DNA of 64,000 nt, taken from contig CAZALE010000003.1 in assembly GCA_964486055.1 (NCBI GenBank), positions 1 through 64,000 of the forward strand. The letters are read 5' to 3'. Positions within the stretch are counted from its first letter, which is position 1; every line of letters starts with the position of its first letter. The DNA is from J014 sp964486055 (lineage in GTDB: Bacteria > Acidobacteriota > Blastocatellia > Pyrinomonadales > Pyrinomonadaceae). Shown here one piece after another: positions 26,549-35,449 of the stretch. The notes beneath the pieces were generated by a model. That model saw only the letters and a list, made by a program, of their open reading frames with translations. It was not told the origin of the DNA and did no database searches. Both the position numbers and the translations under genes were made by a program.

Positions 26549-27745
26549 ATGCCTTACGCTACCATTACCAATAGAGGTGCCAAGAAAATCAGGAACGGAC
26601 ACTTATGGTGTTACAGAGGTGATGTCAAACGAATAGATGCTATTGGTGGAGATGTGGTTACTGTCGTGGATGAAGCCAAGAATTTCGTGGGTAAGGCTTT
26701 TTACTCAGACTGTTCAGAAATAGCCTTGCGGTTTTTTACTACTAAGGACGAGGAAATTAATGAAGAGTTTTGGTACAAAAAAATCAGTAACGCCATAAAA
26801 TTAAGATATCCAAATTCTTTTTCTGATGCACTAAAGAGTCAAGATGATGAGTTTTGTACGAATGCTCTAAGGCTTATCAATGCTGAAGGTGATTTATTAC
26901 CGTCGCTGATAGCTGACTTTTACGATGGAGCGATTGTCATTCAGACTCTTTCCCAGGGCACAGAAAAGCTTAAGCACCTTTTTGCTAGTGTATTACGAGA
27001 AATTCTTTCAGCAGAATTAGTTCTCGAAAGAAACGACTCGAAAGTTCGATCAATCGAAAATTTACCCTTACAAAAATCCATCATCTTTGGCAAGTTAAGT
27101 AGTGATGAGCGGATCATTAAGCAAAATGGAATTAAATTCATTGTTTCGTTGATGGAGGGACAAAAAACGGGGGCTTTTTTGGATCAGAGAGAGAATTATC
27201 TGTCAGCCAGACGATTTGCAAAAGGAATAGTTTTGGATTGTTTTACTTTCGCAGGTGGTTTCGCACTGAATTTGGCAAAAAATTGTGATCAGGTCATTGC
27301 GGTTGACATATCTGACAAAGCCATAAATTTAGCAAGCCGTAATGCCGAGCTAAATCAGATTTCTAACGTTAGCTTTCAAGTTGGAAACGTTTTTGACTTT
27401 CTGCGCGAGCAAGAGAAGGCAGGGAAGCGTTACGACGTCGTGATTCTCGATCCTCCAGCATTCGCTAAAAGCCGGCAATCTCTGAAAGGTGCGATTGCTG
27501 GGTATAAGGAAATAAACTTGAGAGCGATGAAGATTCTCAATCACAATGGGATACTAATAACTTGTTCATGCTCGCATCACTTTACGGAGCAACTTTTTTT
27601 GGAGACTTTGATAATGGCCAGTCGTGATGCAAAAAGAAGAATTCATCTAATTGAGAAAAGATTCCAATCCTCTGATCATCCAATTCTTTTGTCAATGCCC
27701 GAAACTCTCTATCTGAAATGCCTAATCGTCCGAGTGTTTGAATAA
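26549..27745 (+). CDS. RlmI-like 23S rRNA (cytosine-C5) methyltransferase
   Basis: The protein has 398 residues. The N-terminal PUA domain opens ATITNRGAKKIRNGHLWCY. The Rossmann methyltransferase domain has LDCFTFAGGFALNLAKN (motif I), VIAVDISDKAINLA (motif II) and the catalytic-loop VVILDPPAFAKS followed by LITCSCSHH, with Cys residues in the positions expected for m5C enzymes. E. coli RlmI modifies 23S C1962; the exact site here is inferred from family only. It stands alone; 26357-26548 is the divergent promoter region shared with the DedA gene. Confidence 0.88.
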   Translation: MPYATITNRGAKKIRNGHLWCYRGDVKRIDAIGGDVVTVVDEAKNFVGKAFYSDCSEIALRFFTTKDEEINEEFWYKKISNAIKLRYPNSFSDALKSQDDEFCTNALRLINAEGDLLPSLIADFYDGAIVIQTLSQGTEKLKHLFASVLREILSAELVLERNDSKVRSIENLPLQKSIIFGKLSSDERIIKQNGIKFIVSLMEGQKTGAFLDQRENYLSARRFAKGIVLDCFTFAGGFALNLAKNCDQVIAVDISDKAINLASRNAELNQISNVSFQVGNVFDFLREQEKAGKRYDVVILDPPAFAKSRQSLKGAIAGYKEINLRAMKILNHNGILITCSCSHHFTEQLFLETLIMASRDAKRRIHLIEKRFQSSDHPILLSMPETLYLKCLIVRVFE

Positions 27746-27829
27746 CAAAGTTAGCTGTTTTCAGTAAATAAAAAGGGAAAGTACTTTTGTTGATGTAAAT
27801 TTTATGTATGGCCTCAGCAGATGACTTGT

Positions 27830-29485
27830 TTAGCCAACATTCGTAAGCGCACCAGTTCTTTCCGCGAGTTTTTTAGCTTCTGGTAATACCTCTATGGCTT
27901 TTAGGACTTGTGGATCTATTTCAAGAAACACTTGAGCTCCTGCCTCACTTGAATAATTTGCAGTCACTATCTCTTGTCTTAATCTGACTTTTATATAATC
28001 CAGCTCTTTGTTAATTAATTCAATGGTGAGTCGATTCTCTTTATCCGTCAAAGCAAATTCTTTGAAGGCGTTTAATAACCTATCAGTTATAGGGAATTCG
28101 TCAGGTTGTACTACGCTTTCGTTTTTTTGCCTTTCAACACGGTAGGACTCTAGACCTTGTATTTTTCCTGCTATCAAAAGTCTAGTAAAGAAAAATATAG
28201 TTTCATTGATGCGAAAGCGCGTGTAATCAAAGTTTAAGGGTTCGACTCTTATATCTGGAACTATTCCGCGGCCACCATAAAACACACGGCCACCAGCAGT
28301 AGTAACGGCCTCTGTATGCGGGACTTGCTGTTTTTCTTGTTCTTGATCGGTATGATGTACGTAATAGTCGTAGATGGAACCATTCGAATAGTCTCTCTGT
28401 AGAGATCTACCGAAAGGGGTGTAATAGCGGGCGGTGGTGAGAGTTAAGCCAGTTCCCATGGGTAGAGCAAATACTTTTTGCACCAAGCCCTTTCCGAAAC
28501 TTTCTGTGCCGACTACTAGACCTCGACCATAATCTTGAATTGCGCCTGCAACTATCTCAGAGGCGGAAGCAGAGGCTCCATTTATTAGGATGACCAGCGG
28601 ACATGTTTCAACCTTATCGCTAGTTGATAAGAACTCTTCAGACTTTGTCTGTCTAGATCGGCCTTTGACGGATACTATGACTTTGCCTTTGGGTATGAAT
28701 CGGCTAGCAACCTCGACTGCTTGGGGTAAGAGTCCGCCTGGATTATTTCTGAGATCTAAAATCAATTGTCTCATGCCTTGCTTTTTCAGGTTTACGATGG
28801 CTCTATCTAGTTCAGTAGCTGTTGTTTCCTGAAATCCACCTACCAGTCCGATATAGCCTATGTCATTTTTTATCATGAAATAATTTCTGATCGATGGGTA
28901 TGGGACTCCGTCCCGCACTATCTCAAATTCTAGAGGGTGATTTTCACCGGCTCTCTCGATTTTTAGATGAACTTTAGTACCTCGCTCACCACGGACATTT
29001 TTCGAAACCTCAGCGCTAGACCAATTAGTTGCATCTTTTCCATCAACTTCTAAGAACTTATCACCGTATCGCAAACCGGCTTTATCTGCGGGGGTTCCGG
29101 GGATTACTGATTGTATATAAACCCCGTCACGATGACGTAAAATGGAAACTCCTATGCCAAAAAATCTGGATGATTGATCTTCGTAGAGCTTTCTAAATTC
29201 TGTACGATTCAAAAATGAAGAGTGTGGATCTAAAGCCCATAACATGCTTTGGATTGAAGCTTCCGAAAGCTTCTCGTAGTCGACTCTACCCGCGTATTTT
29301 TTTTCTATTATACTTATTGCCTCTTCATAATCGGATTTTATTTTTTCAACGGTTATCGCAGTTTCCTCGGAGATTTCAGTTTTTGGGACTCTACCGAAGA
29401 TTCCACCTATCAGAGAGGAAAGCAGAATTATTAAAATGCCTAGTGCAAGGGAGGATTTAGTATTCATCTTTTCTGGTGAAATCAT
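27830..29485 (-). CDS. C-terminal processing peptidase, S41 family
   Basis: The protein has 551 residues. A single membrane anchor lies at about 14-31. The PDZ domain covers about 110-185 (FGIGVSILRHRDGVYI, GTPADKAGLRYGDKFLEVDG). The protease domain has DLRNNPGGLLPQAVEVASRF near 245-264, the nucleophile Ser 307 in NGASASASEIVAG and the general-base Lys 332 in SFGKGLVQ. The enzyme is periplasmic and cleaves substrates from the C-terminus with Ser/Lys chemistry, as Prc/CtpA do. The C-terminal 130 residues are a helical domain. An in-frame ATG at codon 7 is an alternative start. Confidence 0.92.
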   Translation of the reverse strand: MISPEKMNTKSSLALGILIILLSSLIGGIFGRVPKTEISEETAITVEKIKSDYEEAISIIEKKYAGRVDYEKLSEASIQSMLWALDPHSSFLNRTEFRKLYEDQSSRFFGIGVSILRHRDGVYIQSVIPGTPADKAGLRYGDKFLEVDGKDATNWSSAEVSKNVRGERGTKVHLKIERAGENHPLEFEIVRDGVPYPSIRNYFMIKNDIGYIGLVGGFQETTATELDRAIVNLKKQGMRQLILDLRNNPGGLLPQAVEVASRFIPKGKVIVSVKGRSRQTKSEEFLSTSDKVETCPLVILINGASASASEIVAGAIQDYGRGLVVGTESFGKGLVQKVFALPMGTGLTLTTARYYTPFGRSLQRDYSNGSIYDYYVHHTDQEQEKQQVPHTEAVTTAGGRVFYGGRGIVPDIRVEPLNFDYTRFRINETIFFFTRLLIAGKIQGLESYRVERQKNESVVQPDEFPITDRLLNAFKEFALTDKENRLTIELINKELDYIKVRLRQEIVTANYSSEAGAQVFLEIDPQVLKAIEVLPEAKKLAERTGALTNVG

Positions 29486-29604
29486 ATCACAATTTCTCCC
29501 TGGAGGAAAAAGTCTTTAGTTTTGGGTAAGTTAAATTATTGACTTTGAGTTTTTGTGATTTGTTTGATGAAATTTTAATTTCAAGTAAATTTCATTAGTG
29601 CAAA

Positions 29605-30357
29605 ATGAGGAGCTTCATTTCAATAGTCATTCCAGCGTTCGAGGAATCCGAGAGAATCGGGGATACTCTTTGCCGGATTCAGGAGTATCTGCGCAGAGAG
29701 TCTTTGACTGCTGAATTAATCGTAGTAGACGATGGATCATCAGACGACACTAAAAAAGTAGTTGAGCGAGAATTCAAAAAATTCCCTGACATAAGATCTC
29801 AGATAATCAGATATGAAGAGAATCGAGGGAAGGGATTTGCTGTAAGGACGGGTCTTTTGGCATCATCTGGGCAGATTGCGCTGTTTTCTGATGCGGATCT
29901 TTCCACCCCCATAGAAGAGATGCCTAAGTTGATTGAACCAATCGAGCAAGGCGAATATGATGTAACGTTCGGCTCCAGAGCTTTGGACAGAAGCCTTATT
30001 GGTGTTCATCAACCTTGGCGACGCGAACAAGGCGGTAAGGTTTTTAATCTATTCGTTAGATTGATCACAGGTTTGCCGTTTTGGGATACACAGTGTGGAT
30101 TCAAAGCCTTTAACATGCAAAAATTTCGCCCCCTTTTACCGAAGATGACCATTGATAGATTTGGTTTTGACGTGGAATTTCTGTATGTTGCATATTATAG
30201 TGGCTTACGATTGAAGGAAATACCTGTCAGATGGGATCATGATGAAAGGACGAAAGTGAATGTTCTTCGCGATAGCCAAAGAATGCTGAAAGAAGTCTTG
30301 CAGATAAAACGTAATGCTAAAATGGGGCTTTACAACAACAATGGAAAGGGATTATGA
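29605..30357 (+). CDS. family 2 glycosyltransferase, dolichyl/polyprenyl-phosphate beta-glucosyltransferase-like
   Basis: The protein has 250 residues. SIVIPAFEESERIGDTL opens the GT2 fold, VVDDGSSDDT (near 40) binds the nucleotide sugar, SDADLSTP (near 95) is the DxD metal site, and DTQCGFKAFN is typical of ALG5/DPM1-like enzymes. It probably transfers a hexose from a nucleotide sugar to undecaprenyl phosphate at the inner membrane. It overlaps pdxJ by four bases (ATGA), so the two are translated together although the pathways look unrelated. Confidence 0.88.
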   Translation: MRSFISIVIPAFEESERIGDTLCRIQEYLRRESLTAELIVVDDGSSDDTKKVVEREFKKFPDIRSQIIRYEENRGKGFAVRTGLLASSGQIALFSDADLSTPIEEMPKLIEPIEQGEYDVTFGSRALDRSLIGVHQPWRREQGGKVFNLFVRLITGLPFWDTQCGFKAFNMQKFRPLLPKMTIDRFGFDVEFLYVAYYSGLRLKEIPVRWDHDERTKVNVLRDSQRMLKEVLQIKRNAKMGLYNNNGKGL

Positions 30358-31121
30358 GCATTAGACTTAATGTAAACATAGATCATGTTGCGACCATAAG
30401 ACAGGCAAGGCGAACGATTGAACCAAATGTGATCTCTGCCGCTATATCTTGTCAGAGCGCTGGAGCTGATGGAATCACGGTTCATTTGAGACAGGACAGA
30501 AGGCATATTCAAGATTCCGATGTCAGGTTATTACGGACTGCTTTGCAAACTTACCTGAACGTCGAAATGGCGCCAGTTACAGAGATGATATCCATAGCGC
30601 TAGATATCAAACCAGATGCAGTGACGTTGGTTCCAGAAAGACCGGGTGAGATTACAACTGAGGGTGGGCTTAATGTTCAGGAAAATTTTGATCAAGTTCA
30701 TGAAACCATACTGAAATTGCGTTCTGCAGGTATTTTTGTTAGTGTCTTTGTTGATCCTGACTTACAGCAAATTGAATTAGCCAAAAAGGCTGGAGCACAA
30801 CAAGTCGAATTATGCACGGCGAAGTACTCAGATCTGACCTTGATGAGCAATTCGGTTCATGGTGAGGGACTAATGAGAATAAAAACAGAGATAAGGCGAT
30901 TGAGAGACTCGGCTCGTCGTGCGGTTGATTTGGGTTTGATTGTTGCTGCTGGACATGGACTAACTTATCGAAACGTCGCTGCTATCGCTTGCATAACTGA
31001 AATTAGTGAGTTGAATATTGGTCATAACATCATCTCGCGCGCTGTTTTTGTGGGATTGGAGCAAGCTGTTCGTGAGATGATTCAAGCGATAAGGATCGGA
31101 AGGGCTGAGAGAATACTCTAG
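30354..31121 (+). CDS. pdxJ: pyridoxine 5'-phosphate synthase
   Basis: The protein has 255 residues, slightly longer than the usual 240. LNVNIDHVATIRQARRTIEPN-type opening (seen as NVNIDHVATIRQARR), GADGITVHLRQDRRHI, and AGHGLTYRNV are the TIM-barrel phosphate- and substrate-binding motifs. It condenses 3-amino-2-oxopropyl phosphate with DXP to make pyridoxine phosphate, the last committed step of DXP-dependent vitamin B6 synthesis. Overlaps the upstream glycosyltransferase and precedes coaD by 35 bp. Confidence 0.96.
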   Translation: MSIRLNVNIDHVATIRQARRTIEPNVISAAISCQSAGADGITVHLRQDRRHIQDSDVRLLRTALQTYLNVEMAPVTEMISIALDIKPDAVTLVPERPGEITTEGGLNVQENFDQVHETILKLRSAGIFVSVFVDPDLQQIELAKKAGAQQVELCTAKYSDLTLMSNSVHGEGLMRIKTEIRRLRDSARRAVDLGLIVAAGHGLTYRNVAAIACITEISELNIGHNIISRAVFVGLEQAVREMIQAIRIGRAERIL

Positions 31122-31156
31122 GTACAGCGGTGAAATAATGATTTAGAGGCATATTT

Positions 31157-31678
31157 GTGATGAGTAAGCAGTTAAGACGTGCGGTGTTTCCGGGTTCTTT
31201 TGATCCGATTACGAATGGTCATCTCGACATAATAAAACGCAGCATTCCAATTTTTGATGAAGTAGTCGTGGCTGTATTATACAATCCAGACAAAAAGCCA
31301 ATGTTTACGGTGGAAGAAAGATGTGAAATTATACGTGAGGTCTTGGATCGATTACATTCCGAGGATTGCAAGCTTAGAGTCGAGAGTTTTTCTGGCTTAA
31401 CCGTGGACTTTGCTAGAAAGGCAAAAGCTACAGCCATTGTCAGAGGGATAAGGGCGATTTCCGATTATGAATATGAGCTCAGGATGGCACTGATGAATCG
31501 TAAACTTGCCCCCGAGATTGAGACAGTATTTCTGATGGCTGCAGTCGAGTTTTCATACGTCTCCTCAAACCTTATAAAACAGGTTTTCATGTTGGGTGGA
31601 TGCATAAAGGGATTAGTTCCAGATGTAGTCGAGGCCAGAATGAGAGAGAAATTTAAAGCAAACAGCATGTCTGATTGA
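31157..31678 (+). CDS. coaD: phosphopantetheine adenylyltransferase
   Basis: The protein has 173 residues. AVFPGSFDPITNGHLDI near residue 9 is the nucleotidyltransferase HIGH-type site, IVRGIRAISDYEYE near 94 binds substrate and FSYVSSNLIKQV near 130 holds the ISSS-like motif. It adenylates 4'-phosphopantetheine to dephospho-CoA, the penultimate step of coenzyme A synthesis. It is the last gene of the GT2-pdxJ-coaD run and ends 51 bp before the convergent polA stop. Confidence 0.96.
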   Translation: MMSKQLRRAVFPGSFDPITNGHLDIIKRSIPIFDEVVVAVLYNPDKKPMFTVEERCEIIREVLDRLHSEDCKLRVESFSGLTVDFARKAKATAIVRGIRAISDYEYELRMALMNRKLAPEIETVFLMAAVEFSYVSSNLIKQVFMLGGCIKGLVPDVVEARMREKFKANSMSD

Positions 31679-31729
31679 ACACAGTCTCTCGATTGAGTTT
31701 TTTGCCAAATACTCTATGTGCAAAATATT

Positions 31730-34444
31730 CTAATCTTTTATTTCCATCCAGTTATCTCCAGCGTGTATCTCAACTATTAGTGGAATGGCAAGTTCAACTG
31801 CGGATTCCATTTCCGCTTTTATCAATCTCATCGATTCTTCAACCTCGGCCTCTGCAGACTCGAAGAGCAACTCGTCATGAATTTGCATGATCATCTTTGT
31901 TGAAAGCCCTGCCTTTTTCAGGGCTGCGTCGGTTTTTATCATGGCTATTTTAACTATATCGCTTGCTGTTCCTTGAATTGGCATGTTAATAGCCTCCCGC
32001 TCAGCTCTTGCACGCACAGTAGCATTTTTATCGTTGATAGCAGGCAAATATCTGCGCCTACCAAATAGAGATACTACATAACCATTCTGACGAGCAATTT
32101 CAGGTATTTCCTCCATGTATTTTCGAACCCCTTTGTAGGTCTCGTAGTAATCTTCAATCAGCTTTTTTGCTTCAGTTTTAGAAATTCCGACTCGTTGAGA
32201 TAAACCATATGGTTCCACCGCATATGCTATTGAAAAGTTAACGATTTTTGCCAATCTTCTTTTTTCCCTCAGTTCGTCATCAGTTTTAGCTCCGAAGACT
32301 AATCTGGCAGTTTTAGCATGTATATCCTCGCCATTCCTAAATGCCTCGAGCATGACTTCATCCTGGGTCATATGTGCGAGAATTCGGAGTTCCAGTTGAG
32401 AATAGTCTGCGGATATCAATTTATTGCCTCGCTCTGGAACAAAGGCTTTGCGGATCTGTCTACCAAGCTCTGTTCTTATCGGGATGTTTTGAAGATTAGG
32501 ATCCGAGCTGCTTAATCTGCCTGTGGCAGTGACTGTTTGATTTAGATTCCCGTGAATCCTGCCGTCATCTTCGATCAAATCTGGAAGAGCATCCGCATAA
32601 GTTGCTTTTAGTTTTTCAAGCTCCCTGTATTCAACTATCAATTTTGCTATTTCGTACTCATTTGCGAGTTCGTTAAGTATGTCTTTGCTAGTTGCTATCT
32701 GTCCAGTCGCTGTTTTTTTGCTGGTTGCGATGTTCAAATCTTGTAGAACTTCTGCTACTTGCTTTGGAGAATTTATGTTAAAGGTCCTTCCTGCGATCTC
32801 GTAGATTTTCTCAGCAGTTTTCTTTATTTCTGTAGAAATGAAATCAGAAAAACTTCGCAATATGCTTGCATCTACCTTCATTCCATTCATTTCGATCTCA
32901 TAGAGTATCGGTATTAACGGCATCTCAATATCTCTATAAACTTTCTCGAGTTCGTTTTCTTTTATTTTCTTGCGAATCAATGGTGTTAATTGGAAAATCA
33001 AATCGGCAGTTTCCGTAGTTTCATACTGATTACTTGACCAGTTTGAGAGTATTACGTTAGGAGTTTCTATTCCGAATTCACTGGATGCGATCATTCGTAA
33101 ATCGTACCTTCCCCTTCCAGGATCCAATAGATAAGCGCCTATCATTAGGTCATCGGTGAGATTTTCAATGGATATACCAGCTTTGTTAAGTACGGCAAGA
33201 TTTCTCTTGTAGTCGTATGTTGCTTTTGAGAGAATGCCATTTGAGAGAATGTCGTTCAGAAGTCGAATAGCTGCTTGTTTGTCGCCATTGAATTTATCTA
33301 TGGAGATATATCGTGAGACGCCAGCTCTCCACGAGATTGCAATTCCCAAGGGTGGCTTCTTCTTGTAAGAATTTTTAGACTCTGAATTTGAATCATCTAT
33401 CATGAAACTCCATGAATCATGCTCCCATAAGGTTCTTACAAGCTTTTCCAATTCGTCCAGGGTATTTATTGTGTTGTAATCTCGCTCGTAGGTTGTGATT
33501 ACAATCTCAGCCGCATCAGAGAACTCATTAGTTAGAGCTGTGAATTCTAACTCGCGAAATAACTCATAGGCTAATTTTCGATTGGGTTCCTTTAAGCGTA
33601 ATTTTTCGAGGTCCAGATCGATAGGGACTTGAGTATCAATTTTTGCTAGAGCTAAGGATTGTCTAATCAAGTCTTGGTGATTTTTAAGGCTTTCACGATA
33701 GGTTTTGTGTTTCACCTCGTCAGCGCGCCTAATTGCTTCCTCTGCGGATCCAAATTCCAGGATCAAACTCAGTGCCCCTTTTTCACCGATGCCAGGGGCT
33801 CCGGGTATGTTATCGATTGCATCTCCCATTAAGCCTAGAAGATCGACTATTTTCGATGGTGGAACACCAAAACGTTTCTCAACCCATGCCTCATCGCACC
33901 ACTCTATCGGAGGAACAGGGGTTCGCCTTCGAATGTTTTGTGGATTTTGACGAAGGCAGACTATCCATGGATCTTTAACAAGTTGACAAAAATCCTTGTC
34001 GTTAGAGACTATTACGGCTTTTATGCCCTTTGCTGCTGCTTTTACTGCGAGAGTCCCTATGATATCGTCAGCTTCATAACCCGGCGTTCGTATTATTGGT
34101 ACGTTGAAAGCCTCACAAAGCTTGAAGATATAAGGCAGCTGAGAAGCTAAATCCTCTGGCATTTCATCTCTATTTGCTTTGTAATCCTGGAAACTTTCGT
34201 GTCTGAAAGTTTTTTCACTAGAATCAAACACGGCAGCTATGTACTCAGGTTTTTCAGTTGTTATCAGTTTCCTAAGCATGTTGGTAAAAACAAACACTGC
34301 TTGCGTTACCTGTCCTTTCGAGTTACGCAGCGGCTCCTGTCGTCCTGCCATCGGAGCATAAAATGCGCGAAAAATATGTGACATGCTGTCGATTAAAAAA
34401 AGTCTCTCAGCTTTTTCCGTCATTTTTAGATCCTCTCTGATCAA
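31730..34444 (-). CDS. polA: DNA polymerase I
   Basis: The protein has 904 residues (897 from the ATG at codon 8). The 5'-3' exonuclease domain covers 1-310 (SNDKDFCQLV, LMGDAIDNIPG). The 3'-5' exonuclease-like domain covers about 325-510. The polymerase domain has DYSQLELRILAHM (motif A), KRRLAKIVNFSIAYAV (O-helix side) and MQIHDELLFE (motif C). The first proofreading motif, DxE in E. coli, reads MIDDSNSE at 348-355, so the metal-binding Asp-X-Glu pair is not in register; the second (ATYDYK) is kept. Proofreading is therefore probably weak or lost, as in Taq polymerase. It acts in repair and Okazaki fragment maturation. Confidence 0.95.
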   Translation of the reverse strand: MIREDLKMTEKAERLFLIDSMSHIFRAFYAPMAGRQEPLRNSKGQVTQAVFVFTNMLRKLITTEKPEYIAAVFDSSEKTFRHESFQDYKANRDEMPEDLASQLPYIFKLCEAFNVPIIRTPGYEADDIIGTLAVKAAAKGIKAVIVSNDKDFCQLVKDPWIVCLRQNPQNIRRRTPVPPIEWCDEAWVEKRFGVPPSKIVDLLGLMGDAIDNIPGAPGIGEKGALSLILEFGSAEEAIRRADEVKHKTYRESLKNHQDLIRQSLALAKIDTQVPIDLDLEKLRLKEPNRKLAYELFRELEFTALTNEFSDAAEIVITTYERDYNTINTLDELEKLVRTLWEHDSWSFMIDDSNSESKNSYKKKPPLGIAISWRAGVSRYISIDKFNGDKQAAIRLLNDILSNGILSKATYDYKRNLAVLNKAGISIENLTDDLMIGAYLLDPGRGRYDLRMIASSEFGIETPNVILSNWSSNQYETTETADLIFQLTPLIRKKIKENELEKVYRDIEMPLIPILYEIEMNGMKVDASILRSFSDFISTEIKKTAEKIYEIAGRTFNINSPKQVAEVLQDLNIATSKKTATGQIATSKDILNELANEYEIAKLIVEYRELEKLKATYADALPDLIEDDGRIHGNLNQTVTATGRLSSSDPNLQNIPIRTELGRQIRKAFVPERGNKLISADYSQLELRILAHMTQDEVMLEAFRNGEDIHAKTARLVFGAKTDDELREKRRLAKIVNFSIAYAVEPYGLSQRVGISKTEAKKLIEDYYETYKGVRKYMEEIPEIARQNGYVVSLFGRRRYLPAINDKNATVRARAEREAINMPIQGTASDIVKIAMIKTDAALKKAGLSTKMIMQIHDELLFESAEAEVEESMRLIKAEMESAVELAIPLIVEIHAGDNWMEIKD

Positions 34445-34688
34445 GAAAATAAGCTGTGAATAAGATTACCATAAAATTGAATCTCATTGTAGAGATAGCG
34501 CTGGGCTCATCAACGATTAAATACATTGCATGTTATTGATTCGTTAACTGCTGACTTAAGTAAAAGCTAGGTTAGTATTTCTGACTACGATTTTTCTCGG
34601 AGTGCTTCGAGTAGAGACATCGACCCGATTTTGATTTGAGCTTTTAATCAGGGTGTCCCGTAGGATTTCAGGATTATAGACTCTTTAG

Positions 34689-35135
34689 CTAGGTGGATTT
34701 AGATAGAAGCTGTCCTTGCGGATAAGTTGGCTCTGAGAGTAGTAGGTTTTTATAGACTGCCGGGAGAGTTCTGACTTTTTTTCCGGAGTCAGTGACTACG
34801 TGCAGAGTCTCACCCTCGGCAATTATCGTATTGTCTGACTCACGAAAGATTTGGTAAATGAACCTGATTGAACGACTTTTTATTTCCCCTATTTTGGTTC
34901 GTATTATGATGTCATCTTCATAAAATGCTGGGGCTTTGTAACGGCAATAAAGTTCCGCCACTATCAGAAGCGCATTATCTTTTTCCTCCATTTCGCGATA
35001 AGAAAAACCACGGGCTCTGCAATATTCGCTTCGGCCAATTTCAAACCATATTGGATAGTTAGAGTGATGAACTATGCCCATTTTATCAGTTTCGGCATAT
35101 CGCACCCTGATTTTTGTTTCGTGCCAATTCGTCAT
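34689..35135 (-). CDS. YbgC/4-hydroxybenzoyl-CoA-type acyl-CoA thioesterase
   Basis: The protein has 148 residues, a single hotdog domain. VRYAETDKMGIVHHSNYPIWFE near residue 11 is the signature with the catalytic Asp (Ala-Glu-Thr-Asp region) and substrate-pocket aromatic residues; EGETLHVVTDSGKKVRTLP closes the domain. It hydrolyses acyl- or aryl-CoA thioesters; the true substrate is unknown. No tol-pal genes are next to it, so the usual ybgC-tol link is absent here. Stand-alone gene between polA and tRNA-Gln. The 244 bp between it and polA contain nothing clear. Confidence 0.88.
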   Translation of the reverse strand: MTNWHETKIRVRYAETDKMGIVHHSNYPIWFEIGRSEYCRARGFSYREMEEKDNALLIVAELYCRYKAPAFYEDDIIIRTKIGEIKSRSIRFIYQIFRESDNTIIAEGETLHVVTDSGKKVRTLPAVYKNLLLSEPTYPQGQLLSKST

Positions 35136-35184
35136 TTAGGAGTTTTAATTAGATTTGTTTTTATATGTCTCAAATAAAATTAAA

Positions 35185-35258
35185 TGGCTGGGAGACAGGG
35201 ACTCGAACCCCGATTTCTTGAGCCAGAGTCAAGCGTCCTACCATTAGACGATCTCCCA
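35185..35258 (-). tRNA. tRNA-Gln (anticodon CTG), CCA encoded
   Basis: On the minus strand TGGGAGA pairs with TCTCCCA to form the acceptor stem, with G discriminator and CCA encoded in the DNA. The anticodon arm is CTTGA-CTCTGGC-TCAAG, giving anticodon CTG. The T-arm is GGGGTTCGAGTCCC-like with the TTCGAGT loop. The U-G type first pair of bacterial tRNA-Gln is present. 74 bases, no intron. Confidence 0.95.
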
Positions 35259-35449
35259 GCAGTAAAGTTCTCAACTTAAATGCGCTATTTAAACCGGTTA
35301 CCAAAAAATAATTTAAGTAGCTCAACGGATATTGTCAAATCCAATAAGAATCATCGGCCATGATCAACCTCTGAAAAGACGCATGCTTTTCAGTGAAAAT
35401 ATGATTATAAACTCAGATTCTTGTTGATCGATTGAGCTGCAGATGATAA

